From positions 309,077 to 323,450 of the forward strand of contig MU646817.1 in assembly GCA_026770585.1 (NCBI GenBank): a stretch of DNA of 14,374 nucleotides. The letters run 5' to 3'. The position numbers were made by a program, and so were the translations under genes. Below, piece after piece: positions 1 to 6,889 of the stretch. This DNA is from Baffinella frigidus (taxonomy: Eukaryota > Cryptophyceae > Cryptomonadales > Baffinellaceae). The notes under the pieces are model-generated. The model saw nothing but the letters and a program-made list of their open reading frames with translations. It searched no databases and was not told where the DNA came from. Each line of letters begins with the position of its first letter. The stretch's first letter is position 1.

Positions 1-22
1 GGAGAGAGAGAGCGAGAGAGGT
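1..22. repeat. GA-rich simple repeat at window edge
   Basis: A short GAGAGA run with a GC interruption begins the window. It is probably the end of a microsatellite like the one at 2228-2372. Confidence 0.7.
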
Positions 23-59
23 CCCTTCATTGGTACCAACCTGGCCGCAACGTATCCCG

Positions 60-185
60 CCCCCGAGTGAGAGTAAGACCCGTCCTAGCCTCCGTCCCCG
101 AGGCGGGCCCGTCCTGTCCTTCGTCCCTGAGGCGGGCCCGTCCCGGCAAAGGGCTCCAACGGGCCCCGACAAAGGGCTCCAGTGG
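60..185. repeat. GC-rich imperfect tandem repeat
   Basis: The block GAGGCGGGCCCGTCC occurs at about 100-114 and 129-143, each preceded by CGTCCC. It is followed by two copies of CAAAGGGCTCC. Related GGCCCGCCTCGGGAC units recur at 428-448 and 6520-6580, so this is a scattered minisatellite family. The open frame over it shows no protein-like composition and I do not call it coding. Confidence 0.6.
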
Positions 186-219
186 CACCAGTGGCGCGGG
201 GGGCTCTGTGCCACGTCAC

Positions 220-413
220 ATGTATGAGTAAACATCGTCCCCACCACCGCTGGCCCTTCCGAAGTAGATCAAATCGAGGCTGCAGATTCAGCCGTTTCCG
301 CGGGTGAAGGTGTGGATTCGCACCTTTCCCCGAGGGGATTGGCTCCAGCTCCAGCCTCGATGTGATCCACTTGCAGGGGTTTCTGACGCGTATGAGTAAC
401 CATCGTCCCCTCT
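220..413. repeat. Direct repeats flanking a foldback
   Basis: GTATGAGTAAACATCGTCCC near 221-241 recurs as GTATGAGTAACCATCGTCCC near 390-410. Between them, 263-282 and 352-371 are inverted copies matching at 18 of 20 positions. An inner hairpin at about 301-332 has arms AAGGTG and CACCTT around TGGATTCG. The layout resembles an old foldback insertion, but the duplicated ends are too long to be a standard target-site duplication. Confidence 0.55.
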
Positions 414-460
414 GTGAGGACCGGGTCCAGGACGAGCCCGCCTCGGGCCATTAGATCGAC

Positions 461-565
461 TATCCCTTAAGTGGCCAGGCGGTCAACTTTGACCGCCAAG
501 AGGTCCTAGGCAGGTCCTAGGGCCCTACGGTAGGGCGTATCCGCCTACTGGCCACTTAAGGGATA
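461..565. mobile_element. Foldback MITE family 2, copy 1 (105 bp)
   Basis: Perfect 17-bp terminal inverted repeats start TATCCCTTAAGTGG and end CCACTTAAGGGATA, consistent with TA target duplication. Inside are a stem GGCGGTCA/TGACCGCC with loop ACTT and a core containing GGGCCCTACGGTAGGGCG. A same-length copy in the opposite orientation lies at 8698-8802, with partial copies at 1881-1990 and 12488-12537. There is no coding capacity, so it would need a transposase supplied elsewhere. Confidence 0.8.
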
Positions 566-668
566 TCCGGGGTGAGCCCCATTAGTCATGTCCACAACCC
601 CGGCAAGGTACTACAGGGGTTACTCGAATAGGGACACGCTAGGGTAGTCCTAAGCTCCTGTGGAGGGT
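566..668. other. Unassigned spacer
   Basis: No gene is seen. CCTAAGCTCCTGTGG at about 649-663 partly resembles the palindrome at 843-860. Confidence 0.5.
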
Positions 669-716
669 ACAGGGAGACCTCGCTCATAAGAAACTGCCCC
701 CCCCCTAGGACCACCA
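669..716 (+). mobile_element. Left half of hairpin element family 1
   Basis: ACAGGGAGACCTCGCTCATAAG, followed by a C-tract and CTAGGACCACCAT, matches the first about 48 bp of the family 1 hairpin. It stops where a complete copy begins. The same half-plus-full arrangement recurs at 1659-1816. Confidence 0.75.
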
Positions 717-837
717 TACAGGGGTACCTCGCTCATAAGAAACGCCCACCCCCCTAGGACCACCATAGGGCCCTAGGCACAGTCCTACTGTAGCGTCCTA
801 GGGTGAGGCGTTTTCTTATGAGCGAGGTACCTCTGTA
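717..837 (+). mobile_element. Hairpin MITE family 1, copy A
   Basis: The element is flanked by TA, begins CAGGGGTACCTCGCTCATAAG and ends with the inverted copy CTTATGAGCGAGGTACCTCTG. Arms of about 45 bp include a C-tract on the left and a G-tract on the right. The asymmetric core is CACCATAGGGCCCTAGGC. TA flanks with long inverted repeats and no ORF fit a Tc1/mariner-like MITE, which is inference. Confidence 0.85.
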
Positions 838-842
838 GGTTC

Positions 843-860
843 TAAGCTCCTAGGAGCTTA
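843..860. repeat. Perfect 18-bp palindrome
   Basis: TAAGCTCCTAGGAGCTTA is a perfect palindrome directly beside element copy A. It is followed by a partial echo, GGAGCGCCTAGGAGCTG. Confidence 0.8.
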
Positions 861-885
861 GGAGCGCCTAGGAGCTGAAACCGCT

Positions 886-1204
886 GCCGAGCGAGGACTT
901 GATTCAATTTTCAAGGGGTTTAAAAACTTTAACCTGAATTCTAAGGGAAATGGACTTTTAAAATGAAAAATCTGGCACCAGAATCTGATCCTGGCTTTTA
1001 AAATGAACCCCGTGTTGCATCAATAGCGGGAACCAGCCCCGCTAGGGCGGTGCGTGTCCTTACTCGCGAGTAAAACCTGTATTACCAGGACCTACGTGTA
1101 TTGTGGTTGCTCGAAACTGAGAACCCACAGGGTGGTCCTAGGCCCATAGGTATAGGCCTACGTGTACCGCAGGCTCCTACGGCATGGTGTAACGTGGTGG
1201 ACCT
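886..1204. other. No recognisable gene; relatively AT-rich
   Basis: CTTTTAAAATGA occurs twice (about 954 and 996). The stretch near 1131-1200 has scattered CCTAGG and CCTACGTGTA motifs resembling decayed foldback cores. No exon with paired splice sites stands out. Confidence 0.4.
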
Positions 1205-1425
1205 TACAGGGGTACCTCGGCTATGATATCATCAGAACGCCCTGGCTCAAAGGTCGGTCGGTCGGTGTTTTCTTAAATGAGTACCAGAGGGTTGACTAAA
1301 CGCGAGATTTAGCCGACTCTCTGGTACTACATTAAGAAAACACAAGAAGTCGAATCGGGTCCGTTTTCTGAAGTTGCGTTTTCGAGGTACGAGGAATCTC
1401 TGTATGTTCGAGCAACCCCTGTACA
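1205..1425. mobile_element. Decayed or rearranged family 1 element with inner hairpin
   Basis: The family 1 left end TACAGGGGTACCTCGG opens the region at 1205, followed by a GGTC tetranucleotide run near 1250. A strong inner hairpin at 1265-1343 has arms GTGTTTTCTTAAATGAGTAC and its near-complement GTACTACATTAAGAAAACAC. The left arm of that hairpin resembles the right arm of family 1, so the element seems internally rearranged. Confidence 0.6.
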
Positions 1426-1572
1426 GGGGTACCTCGCTCATAAGAAACGGCCCCCCCCTAGGACCCTACAGTAGGACCATGCCTAGGGCCCTATGGGGGT
1501 CCTAGGGGGGGTGGGCGTTTCTTATGAGCGAGGTACCCCTGTATCTCTGTATGCTCGAGCAACCCCTGTACA
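1396..1572. repeat. 30-bp direct repeat flanking copy C
   Basis: 1396-1425 and 1543-1572 are identical except for T/C at the eleventh base (ATGTTCGAGC versus ATGCTCGAGC). This is far longer than a TA duplication, so the hairpin was either tandem-duplicated with its border or inserted into an existing repeat. Confidence 0.8.
1423..1543 (-). mobile_element. Hairpin MITE family 1, copy C
   Basis: TA-flanked CAGGGGTACCTCGCTCATAAG and its inverted partner bound the element. The core reads CAGTAGGACCATGCCTAGGG, the reverse complement of that in copies A, D, E and F, so it sits in the opposite orientation. A 30-bp direct repeat (1396-1425 and 1543-1572, one mismatch) flanks and partly overlaps its ends. 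Confidence 0.85.
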
Positions 1573-1658
1573 GACGAGCGTCTTACGCCGCACCTCCGAT
1601 CAATACCCCACACCTTGAATAATAACAAGCCCACAAAGCGCGTTCTCTATGAGGACGT

Positions 1659-1696
1659 ACAGGGCTACCTCACTCATAAGAGACAGCCCCCCCCCT
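1659..1696 (+). mobile_element. Left half of family 1 hairpin
   Basis: ACAGGGCTACCTCACTCATAAG plus a C-tract forms a diverged left end, interrupted by the start of a complete copy at 1696. This is the second half-plus-full arrangement. Confidence 0.75.
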
Positions 1697-1816
1697 ACAA
1701 GGGTACCTCGCTCATAAGAAACTGCCCCCCCCCTAGGACCACCATAGGGCCCTAGGCATGGTGCTACTGTAGGGTCCTAGGGGGGGTCGGTTTCTAATGA
1801 GCAAGGTACCCCTGTA
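1696..1816 (+). mobile_element. Hairpin MITE family 1, copy D
   Basis: The ends are ACAAGGGTACCTCGCTCATA and TAATGAGCAAGGTACCCCTG, flanked by TA. The forward core contains CACCATAGGGCCCTAGGCAT. Confidence 0.85.
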
Positions 1817-1880
1817 GAGCTCTCCCGAGGAGGGCCTATCCCCGGCTCGTCGTCACAGCGGCGCCCCACTACATGCTCTG

Positions 1881-1990
1881 TATCCTTAAGTGCCCATAGG
1901 GTGAATATTCATAGGGTGAATATTCACCCCAACTCGTCCTAGGCAGGTCCTCGGGCCCTACGGTAGGGCGTGCGAGCCTACTGGCCACTT
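1881..1990 (+). mobile_element. Foldback family 2, copy 2 (diverged)
   Basis: It begins TATCCTTAAGTG and carries the shared core GGGCCCTACGGTAGGGCG, then GCCTACTGGCCACTT, after which the right end is lost. Where copies 1 and 3 have their inner stem, this copy has a tandem 15-mer CATAGGGTGAATATT and the perfect palindrome GGGTGAATATTCACCC (1914-1929). Confidence 0.7.
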
Positions 1991-2016
1991 GGCGCCTGAA
2001 TTAGGGCATCCACCCA

Positions 2017-2136
2017 TACAGAGGCACCTCGCTCATAAGAAACTGACCCCCCATAGGACCACCGTAGGGCCCTAGACATAGGCCTACTGTAGAGTCTTAG
2101 AGGGGGGCGGTTTCTTATGAGCGAGGTCCCCCTGTA
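2017..2136 (+). mobile_element. Hairpin MITE family 1, copy E
   Basis: TA-flanked CAGAGGCACCTCGCTCATAAG pairs with CTTATGAGCGAGGTCCCCCTG. The core is in forward orientation (CACCGTAGGGCCCTAG). The spurious peptide RGTSLIRN arises from this element. Confidence 0.85.
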
Positions 2137-2227
2137 GCCAACCAATGGCCTTCTACATGGTGTGAGTGAGAGAGGCTTCCGTTGTCGCGGGATCTCTTCA
2201 GGCCACCCTGCCAGAGGAACGTCAGAT

Positions 2228-2328
2228 TGAGAGAGAGAGAGATAGATAGAGAGAGAGAGAGAGAGAGAGCGAGAGAGCGAGAGAGCGAGAGAGCGCGCGA
2301 GAGAAAGAAAGAAGGAGAGCGCGAGCAT

Positions 2329-2359
<31 letters not shown>

Positions 2360-2372
2360 CAAGAGAAAGAGG
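2228..2372. repeat. GA microsatellite
   Basis: A (GA)n tract with GCGA and GAAA interruptions. The Arg/Glu and Leu/Ser open frames over it are low-complexity artefacts. Confidence 0.9.
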
Positions 2373-2388
2373 CAGGGGTGTAACGTTT

Positions 2389-2519
2389 AGGGTTTAGGGT
2401 TGAGGGTTGAGGGTTGAGGGTTTAGGGTTTAGGTTTTGGTGCTTAGGGTTTAGGGTTTCGGGTTTCGGGTTCAGGGTTTAGGGGTTCGGGTTGAGGGTTT
2501 AGGGTTTAGGGTTTAGGGT
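2389..2519 (+). repeat. Interstitial telomere-like array
   Basis: The G-rich strand runs 5' to 3' on plus, with TTTAGGG, TTGAGGG and TTTCGGG heptads. It is too degenerate to be a functional chromosome end. Confidence 0.85.
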
Positions 2520-2569
2520 CAAGCACCATACACAACCGAAAGATTGCGACATGACACCCTAGCGCTGCC

Positions 2570-2749
2570 TCAGTCTATTTGGGCTAAGTGGGAGCAAATC
2601 GGCGTTTGCGGTTCCCCTGATTTGTACCACAAGTCGTCGGAATCCGACGAACTTCCGTACACATCACAGGGATTGAAAAAGGCGATTTGGTGGGCACCTG
2701 CCACGACCGCGAAGGATTGCAGCATCACGTGCAGGCGCTGCGAGGCCCC
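2570..2749 (-). CDS. Candidate terminal exon of the minus-strand gene
   Basis: On the minus strand the telomere-like sequence CCCTAAACCCTCGCAG ends in AG, and GGGGCCTCGCAGCGC follows. Reading on in phase 0 gives 59 codons and then a stop. The peptide starts GASQRLHVMLQSFAVVAG and contains DVYGSSSDSDDLWYKSGE. Its composition is mixed and protein-like, not helical like the upstream exons. It would be a plausible C-terminal tail after the exon at 3150-3272, with the same phase and a CAG acceptor. A competing plus-strand frame (2544-2831) is also open, so the strand is not certain. Function unknown. Confidence 0.35.
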   Translation of the reverse strand, partial: GASQRLHVMLQSFAVVAGAHQIAFFNPCDVYGSSSDSDDLWYKSGEPQTPICSHLAQID

Positions 2750-2769
2750 CTGCGAGGGTTTAGGGTTTA

Positions 2770-2830
2770 GGGTATCCATAGGAACGCCCCTATGTCCCTG
2801 CTGTGTTGCCTACCGTAGGGCCTATGGATG
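2770..2830. mobile_element. Foldback-like remnant
   Basis: TATCCATAGG near 2772 pairs with CCTATGGAT near 2821, around the core TACCGTAGGGCC shared with the foldback families. It follows a short TTTAGGG remnant. Confidence 0.5.
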
Positions 2831-2903
2831 ATCGTTTAGATGGACGGTTTCTTCTCGCTCGGCAGCGGATGGTTCAGGGTCACGGGCGAACCTCGAAGCG
2901 CGC

Positions 2904-2955
2904 GCTCTACGTAGAGCCGCTTGTTCTCCCGCGCGTGTGCCGTCCTGCTCCACTC
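2904..2955 (-). pseudogene. Broken 3'-half copy of exon 3150-3272
   Basis: It shares GACGGCACACGCGCGGGAG and the end GAG|GTTC with the intact exon, in the same orientation, but lacks the 5' half. Four extra bases shift the frame. The insertion turns the sequence into the perfect palindrome GCTCTACGTAGAGC. It lies 3' of the intact exon in gene orientation and keeps a GT donor. Confidence 0.7.
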
Positions 2956-2969
2956 TAATAGGCCAACGT

Positions 2970-3099
2970 CCTGAAAACCGGGTAGTTTGGCCTACGGTAT
3001 TGCCTACGGTACGCCGTGAGGCCCTAGGGGGGGTCCTATCCTAGGGGCCCTACGGCCTGCCGTAGGCAATACCGTAGGCTTAACTACCCGGTTGTCAGG
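2970..3099. mobile_element. Foldback family 3 (130 bp)
   Basis: Long arms start CCTGAAAACCGGGTAG and end CTACCCGGTTGTCAGG. Both continue inward through GGCCTACGGTATTGCCTACGG or its complement, with one base change. The core GGCCCTAGGGGGGGTCCTA resembles families 1 and 2. An 18-bp piece of its right end recurs inverted at 3113-3130. Confidence 0.8.
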
Positions 3100-3112
3100 A
3101 AGTCAGCCTGAG

Positions 3113-3130
3113 AACCGGGTAGTTAAGCCT
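3113..3130. repeat. Inverted extra copy of family 3 end
   Basis: AACCGGGTAGTTAAGCCT is the exact reverse complement of 3076-3093, extending the foldback structure outside the element and up to the donor side of the exon at 3150. Confidence 0.8.
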
Positions 3131-3149
3131 GAGAGAGCGGGGAGGAAAC

Positions 3150-3272
3150 CTCAAAGCGCGCGGCGTAGAGGCGCGTGTTCTCCCGCGCGTGTGCCGTCCT
3201 GCACGCCTCTTCGTCGGAACTGCTGGCGCTGCTCGTGCGCTTGAACCCAACGTTGGCCCTCATGATATTGCC
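3150..3272 (-). CDS. Intact exon, Ser/Arg-rich (41 codons)
   Basis: On the minus strand TTCTTTTTGCGGCGCAG precedes GGCAATATCATG, and the exon ends TTTGAG|GTTTCC. It is 123 nt, phase 0-0, and reads GNIMRANVGFKRTSSASSSD then EEACRTAHARENTRLYAARF-E. A T-rich tract supports the acceptor. It contains an acidic/serine patch (SSASSSDEE) followed by a basic helix. It belongs by orientation, phase and splice style to the gene whose other exons lie at 7967-13463. The nearest upstream accepted exon is almost 4.7 kb away, so exons are probably missing or unseen between. Product unrecognised. Confidence 0.6.
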
Positions 3273-3342
3273 CTGCGCCGCAAAAAGAACATGGTCTCGT
3301 GCCATCTTGGGGGTGGAGTTTGCTATCTTAACCTCAACTGTA

Positions 3343-3411
3343 GCTTGTTTGACATTTGACCAGTTTGACATTTGACCAGTTTGACCAGTTTGACTAGTTT
3401 GACTAGATTCG
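3343..3411. repeat. TTTGACCAG minisatellite
   Basis: Units of TTTGACCAG, TTTGACTAG and TTTGACATTTGACCAG are repeated in tandem, directly 5' of exon 3150-3272 in gene orientation. Related repeats lie at 3765-3915. Confidence 0.85.
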
Positions 3412-3417
3412 AGTTTC

Positions 3418-3703
3418 GGGTCTCACGCCTCGAGTTTTTACGCTACCGTCGATCTGAATAGCGCAAACGACGTGTACAGATCCGTGCATCCGAATCGGTG
3501 TCTAACGCTTCAATTTGACCAAGTTTTTGGAAAGTGCTCAGAAAAACGGTGCTCCAAAAGTGGGCGCACTGGGTCCTACGCCTCGAGTTTTTGAGCTACC
3601 GTCGATCTGAATAGCGCAAACGACGCGTAGGCATCCCGTGCATCTGAATCCGTGCCTAACGCTTCAATTCGACCACTTTTTGGAAAGTGCTCAGAATAAC
3701 GTC
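3418..3703. repeat. Tandem duplication, 153-bp period
   Basis: 3418-3550 and 3571-3703 align throughout, sharing CGCCTCGAGTTTTT, CTACCGTCGATCTGAATAGC and GGAAAGTGCTCAGAA, with scattered substitutions. It is flanked on both sides by TTTGACC minisatellites. No open frame is shared by the two copies. Confidence 0.85.
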
Positions 3704-3764
3704 ACACGGTTTGGGGTGCTCTCTCGCTCCGCTCGCTCGTTCGCGCTCGCGCTCTCGCTCCACT

Positions 3765-3915
3765 CGCTTTTGACCAGTTTGACCAGTTTGACCAGTTTGA
3801 CCAGTTTCGAGTTTGACCAGCTTGGGAATTTGACCACTTTGAAATTTTGACCAGTCGGACGATTTGACATTTGACCGATTTTGACATTTGACCGATTTTG
3901 ATATTTGACCGATTT
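3765..3915. repeat. TTTGACC minisatellite, second block
   Basis: Four perfect TTTGACCAG units are followed by longer units such as TTTGACATTTGACCGATT. The WSNWSN open frames on the minus strand are translations of this repeat. Confidence 0.85.
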
Positions 3916-4795
3916 GTGACCAATCATGACTATTTTGATCACTGAAAACCAGGCCGAAACCCCGGAAATCCTGAACCTAAAAGTGACCCGAATTTCGAGC
4001 ATTAAACCCGTTTGTGAACTGAAGCTCATTGACAAACGAGTTGTCAAATCGTGAAAAAAATCCCTGCTGGAGCCTGGCTCGCGGGGCTCCGCGCCCCTGC
4101 CCCCCCTCCCTCGAGCCTGAGTCTCCATTCTGATATATATATATACGCGGAGCCATCTTTTTTGTTTAATAAGTCCTTTTGCAAAAACAAAATACTACGC
4201 CACACTACGCCTATTCGACTCCCCTCGTTGTGAAACACCCGGAAAACACACGCTCCCTGTGCAAGAAAAAAAACACAAATCGCTCATAAAAACAGGTTTA
4301 TAGCCACTTAATGGTTTTTTTTAATTCCAGATTCGTGATCTCCGTCAAATTTGCTATTTTTTTGGCAAAACAATCAACTCCCTCAGACCTAAACGTCGAT
4401 CAGCAAGTCCCGTTACGTCGGTCCCAGCGTGCACCCCGTCAAGCGGTGCTGAGAATCTGGGACCCGTGCTCTCTCGCCCCCTCTCCCGCTCTCTCCCCTT
4501 GCACACACTGAAGGGTTGTTGTTATTATTCTTGTGTAGGTTTGCTGGGGCTCACGGACTTGGTGAGCGACTTGGGGCGGGCGCGAGACACGTATTTTCGG
4601 TAAACCCCGGGTACCGCGTGCACCCCGCTCAGCAGATACCAGCGTGTGTACAGCGCGCGGGGCGCCGCTGGCTCCCACCCACGGCGCCAGATTGAAGCGG
4701 GGGCACGACCTACGTTAGTTTACGTGGAGAGTTCCCTTGTCCTAAGGAGGGGGGGGGGGTAAGGGGGTCAGTTCTCGCTTCTGTGTTCCCGCAGG
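3916..4795. other. No supported gene
   Basis: The stretch holds an AT dinucleotide run near 4132-4146, T- and A-homopolymers, and a G-homopolymer at about 4748-4759. An acceptor-like TTTTTTTTAATTCCAG ends near 4330. Open frames of 60-80 codons occur on both strands but none has paired splice sites or a recognisable domain. Confidence 0.45.
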
Positions 4796-4818
4796 ATGAG
4801 GAGGAGCATCGCGAGAGG
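4796..4818 (+). other. Possible plus-strand splice acceptor and micro-exon
   Basis: A pyrimidine-rich TTCTGTGTTCCCGCAG ends at 4795. It is followed by GATGAGGAGGAGCATCGCGA and then AG|GTGATT. The short reading DEEEHRE is charged and helical, but at 23 nt it could be chance. Confidence 0.2.
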
Positions 4819-4819
4819 T

Positions 4820-5185
4820 GATTTGTTTTCAAAAGTTGATGTTTGGTTCAAAATGTGTGACCTTTTGACCTCTGGAGGTCGGATCCGACCTCCATGTCAA
4901 GGCAAATATAAAGGGTTCAGGGCATCAGTTGAGCCAACTCCAAGGTCTAGTGGTCTGTTGGGGGCAGTAACCCACATTGCGACATCCTTTTCACCTGGAA
5001 TCAGAGAGATATCAGGCAAGGGCTCAGGAGGTGTGGGCTCAGGAGGTGAGGTTTCTGCCTGGCGCACCAGATCAGGCTGAATCCCATCCGGACGAAAATG
5101 TATGATAAATATGTGAGCGGGGATCTCTAATCCGTTTTTTAATGAAAATTACTACACACCTGCATTTCCCGGTCACGTGACGGTC
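4820..5185. other. Weak open frame, tandem 14-mer, no recognised gene
   Basis: GGGCTCAGGAGGTG occurs twice near 5021-5048. A plus-strand frame at 4796-5080 is open but its composition is not convincing. Confidence 0.35.
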
Positions 5186-5191
5186 ACGTCC

Positions 5192-5265
5192 CCAACCTTC
5201 GAGCTCCCAACATAGGCGGACACCGGGACTGGTCTTGTAGAAAAGCCATGCTTCCTTTCGGAAGG
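5192..5265 (-). repeat. Dispersed repeat family R, partial copy 1
   Basis: It shares CAACATAGGCGGACACYGG, TTGTAGAAAAGCCATGCTTC and CTTTCGGA with the copy at 6727-6840. The family recurs at 5340-5495, 5986-6030 and 9237-9400. Gene-like peptides on the minus strand (NAIRKEA) come from it. Confidence 0.65.
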
Positions 5266-5339
5266 TCCTTTAGGAAGTCAGATAATATACGGTGTACAGT
5301 TAGACCTGACGAATGCCGACTAACTTTAGGTCCTTTACT

Positions 5340-5495
5340 GGGTGGAGTTTTTGAAGGTCCTTTTGGTCCTTGAGGTTTTAAATGCTCCCAACACAGCCCA
5401 ACTATACGCCTTTCCGTAGAAAAGATCTGCAGAAAAAGCATTTTTGCTTTCGGATCGCGTTTAGCTCTCCAGTGCAGAGGCTCGTGAAGAGGAGA
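5340..5495 (-). repeat. Dispersed repeat family R, copy 2
   Basis: It includes CTTTCCGTAGAAAAGATCTG, CAGAAAAAGCATTTTTGCTT and TCGGATCGCGTTTAGCTCTC. Sequence near 9240-9350 matches it closely over more than 100 bp. Confidence 0.7.
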
Positions 5496-5499
5496 TACA

Positions 5500-5935
5500 G
5501 GGTGGTTCTCTTGGGGTGTTTGCGTGAATCCAAAAGGACCGCGCTCGCACACACACCGAACCCAAGTCAGCTTTTATGCGGCTCGTGGTATCCCATGGTT
5601 GAGGTATAAGAGTTTCAACCACGGATACCTCAGGTACAGAGGAGACACGATCCCAAAAAGTGGGAGAGATTGTGTGTGGGGGTCAGGTGAAATGAGTCAG
5701 ACACCAAAGATGAAAGGAGAGAAAATGTGGTTGTGTAGGGGTTTCCCCAAATGTACATAAGTCCTTTAGTTAGATGGTGCTTTGGTGCTTTGTATTACAC
5801 TGAAATTGAAGGCCACACCCGCCTCACTCTTGAGGAGACGGACACAATCTACGGATGAGCTCCCCGACCCAACCCTTTTGGGTCCGACCGAGTCCCCTTT
5901 CTCCTTTCTGCCGCCTCCCCCCCCCAAGCACCTCT
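5500..5935. other. No supported gene
   Basis: A weak palindrome near 5588-5628 (TGAGGTAT/ATACCTCA) is visible. TATTACACTGAA at about 5792 recurs at 9219, just before family R copy 5. No convincing exon. Confidence 0.4.
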
Positions 5936-5985
5936 ACCGAAGATAACCAGAATGACAGGTAAAATCCGGTGCAATGGCTCCACCT

Positions 5986-6030
5986 GTCATCCCTTTTCGG
6001 ATCGCGTTTAGCTCTCCACTACACCCCTTC
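5986..6030 (-). repeat. Dispersed repeat family R, partial copy 3
   Basis: TTTTCGGATCGCGTTTAGCT and CTCCACTACACC match copies 2 and 5. Confidence 0.6.
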
Positions 6031-6067
6031 AAGCAACCTGCTGTGCCTAAGGCCCTACAGGTCATTC

Positions 6068-6205
6068 TGCCCCCCCTCGCCCCCCCTCGCTCTCTCGCTC
6101 TCTCACTCACTATCTCACTCTGTCTCTCCCTCTCCCGCACCCTCCGCCCCCTCCCTATGTCTCTCCCTCTCCATCTGTCTCTCCCTCTCCTCTCCCCCCC
6201 GTCTG
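6068..6205. repeat. CT-rich microsatellite
   Basis: The tract is of CTCTCTC and CCCTCTCC type. The Ser/Leu open frames here are composition artefacts. Confidence 0.85.
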
Positions 6206-6226
6206 CGCGACATCGCCGCTGTGCGC

Positions 6227-6348
6227 TGCAGGGGTACCTCGCTCATAAGAAACCGCCCCCCCCCCTAGGACCACCGTAGGGCCCTTGGGATAGGCCTACT
6301 GTGGGGTCCTAGGGGGGGGCGGTTTCTTGTGAGCGAGGTACCCCTGTA
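6227..6348 (+). mobile_element. Hairpin MITE family 1, copy F
   Basis: It is complete, with arms CAGGGGTACCTCGCTCATAAG and CTTGTGAGCGAGGTACCCCTG, the longest C- and G-tracts of the family here, and a forward core. The left TA flank has mutated to TG. Confidence 0.85.
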
Positions 6349-6436
6349 TGTGGTCAATCAACTGCACCATCCCCTTTGAGAGTGAACCGCGTTGAGTGGA
6401 CCACTCTGACGCACTATGCGGACCTCGCTCACCCCT

Positions 6437-6600
6437 AGATCTACCTCTGAGACATAACCCCCCCTAGAGCTGCCTCTGGAGACAATCCCCTTAGAGCTAA
6501 CCCTCCTCGGGACATAGACAGGCCCGCTTCGGGACGGATAGGCCCGCCTCAGGAAAGGTAGGCCCGCCTCGGGACAAAGACACTCCCTAGAGCTGCCTCT
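6437..6600. repeat. Two interlocked minisatellites
   Basis: CTAGAGCTGCCTCTG-type units occur near 6435, 6463, 6490 and 6588. They enclose three or four units of AGGCCCGCCTCGGGAC type (6520-6575), related to the repeats at 60-185. Confidence 0.7.
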
Positions 6601-6637
6601 GCGAAACCACGTCGACAGCCTCCATTGCTTCCACCAC
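6587..6637 (-). CDS. Weak exon candidate (Val/Glu-rich)
   Basis: On the minus strand CCCGCATTCATTGGCAG precedes GTGGTGGAAGCAATGGAG, reading VVEAMEAVDVVSQRQL and then a stop. The acceptor, phase 0 start and helix-like peptide match the other exons. However, no good donor is present, and the last codons and stop come from the adjacent minisatellite unit. It may be an exon truncated by the repeat, or chance. Confidence 0.25.
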   Translation of the reverse strand: MVEAMEAVDVVSQRQL

Positions 6638-6726
6638 CTGCCAATGAATGCGGGTTATTGGATACATATCGAATCGCGAAATCACGGGTGTTACGGAGCG
6701 GAATCCAAAGCACCCGGCCGAGCGAG

Positions 6727-6840
6727 ATCCTTTAGGTCCTTTAGGTTCTTCGAGCTTCCACCATAGGCGGACACTGGAACTTGTTCTGCAGAAAAGGCAT
6801 GCTTCCTTTCGGATCACATTCAGCCCCCCCGACCTGCCAA
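6727..6840 (-). repeat. Dispersed repeat family R, copy 4
   Basis: It contains TAGGTCCTTTAGGTTCTTCG, CATAGGCGGACACTGG and GCATGCTTCCTTTCGGATCA. It is closest to copy 1. Confidence 0.7.
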
Positions 6841-6889
6841 GACACACAGCGGACTTTGAAGGGGGTTCGAATCACCCTTAAGCGATGAG

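Noticed and set aside
1423-1543. Core inversion inside the hairpin as a special event
   Set aside because: The terminal repeats are symmetric, so an inverted core only means the element was inserted in the other orientation.
1978-2397. Ser/Leu-rich and Arg/Glu-rich open frames on both strands
   Set aside because: They translate the GA microsatellite and a family 1 hairpin. The RGTSLIRN-type peptide comes from the mobile element.
2544-2831. 95-codon plus-strand frame with several cysteines
   Set aside because: Plausible composition, but it reads through TTTAGGG repeats into a foldback core. The minus-strand reading has a splice acceptor in the phase used by the other exons, so I preferred that at low confidence.
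4439-4678. 79-codon minus-strand frame
   Set aside because: Arg/Ala/Gly-rich from GC-rich sequence, with no paired splice sites and no recognisable motif.
5969-6279. Two overlapping plus-strand frames of about 100 codons
   Set aside because: They run through a CT-rich tract into hairpin copy F, so the composition is that of the repeats.
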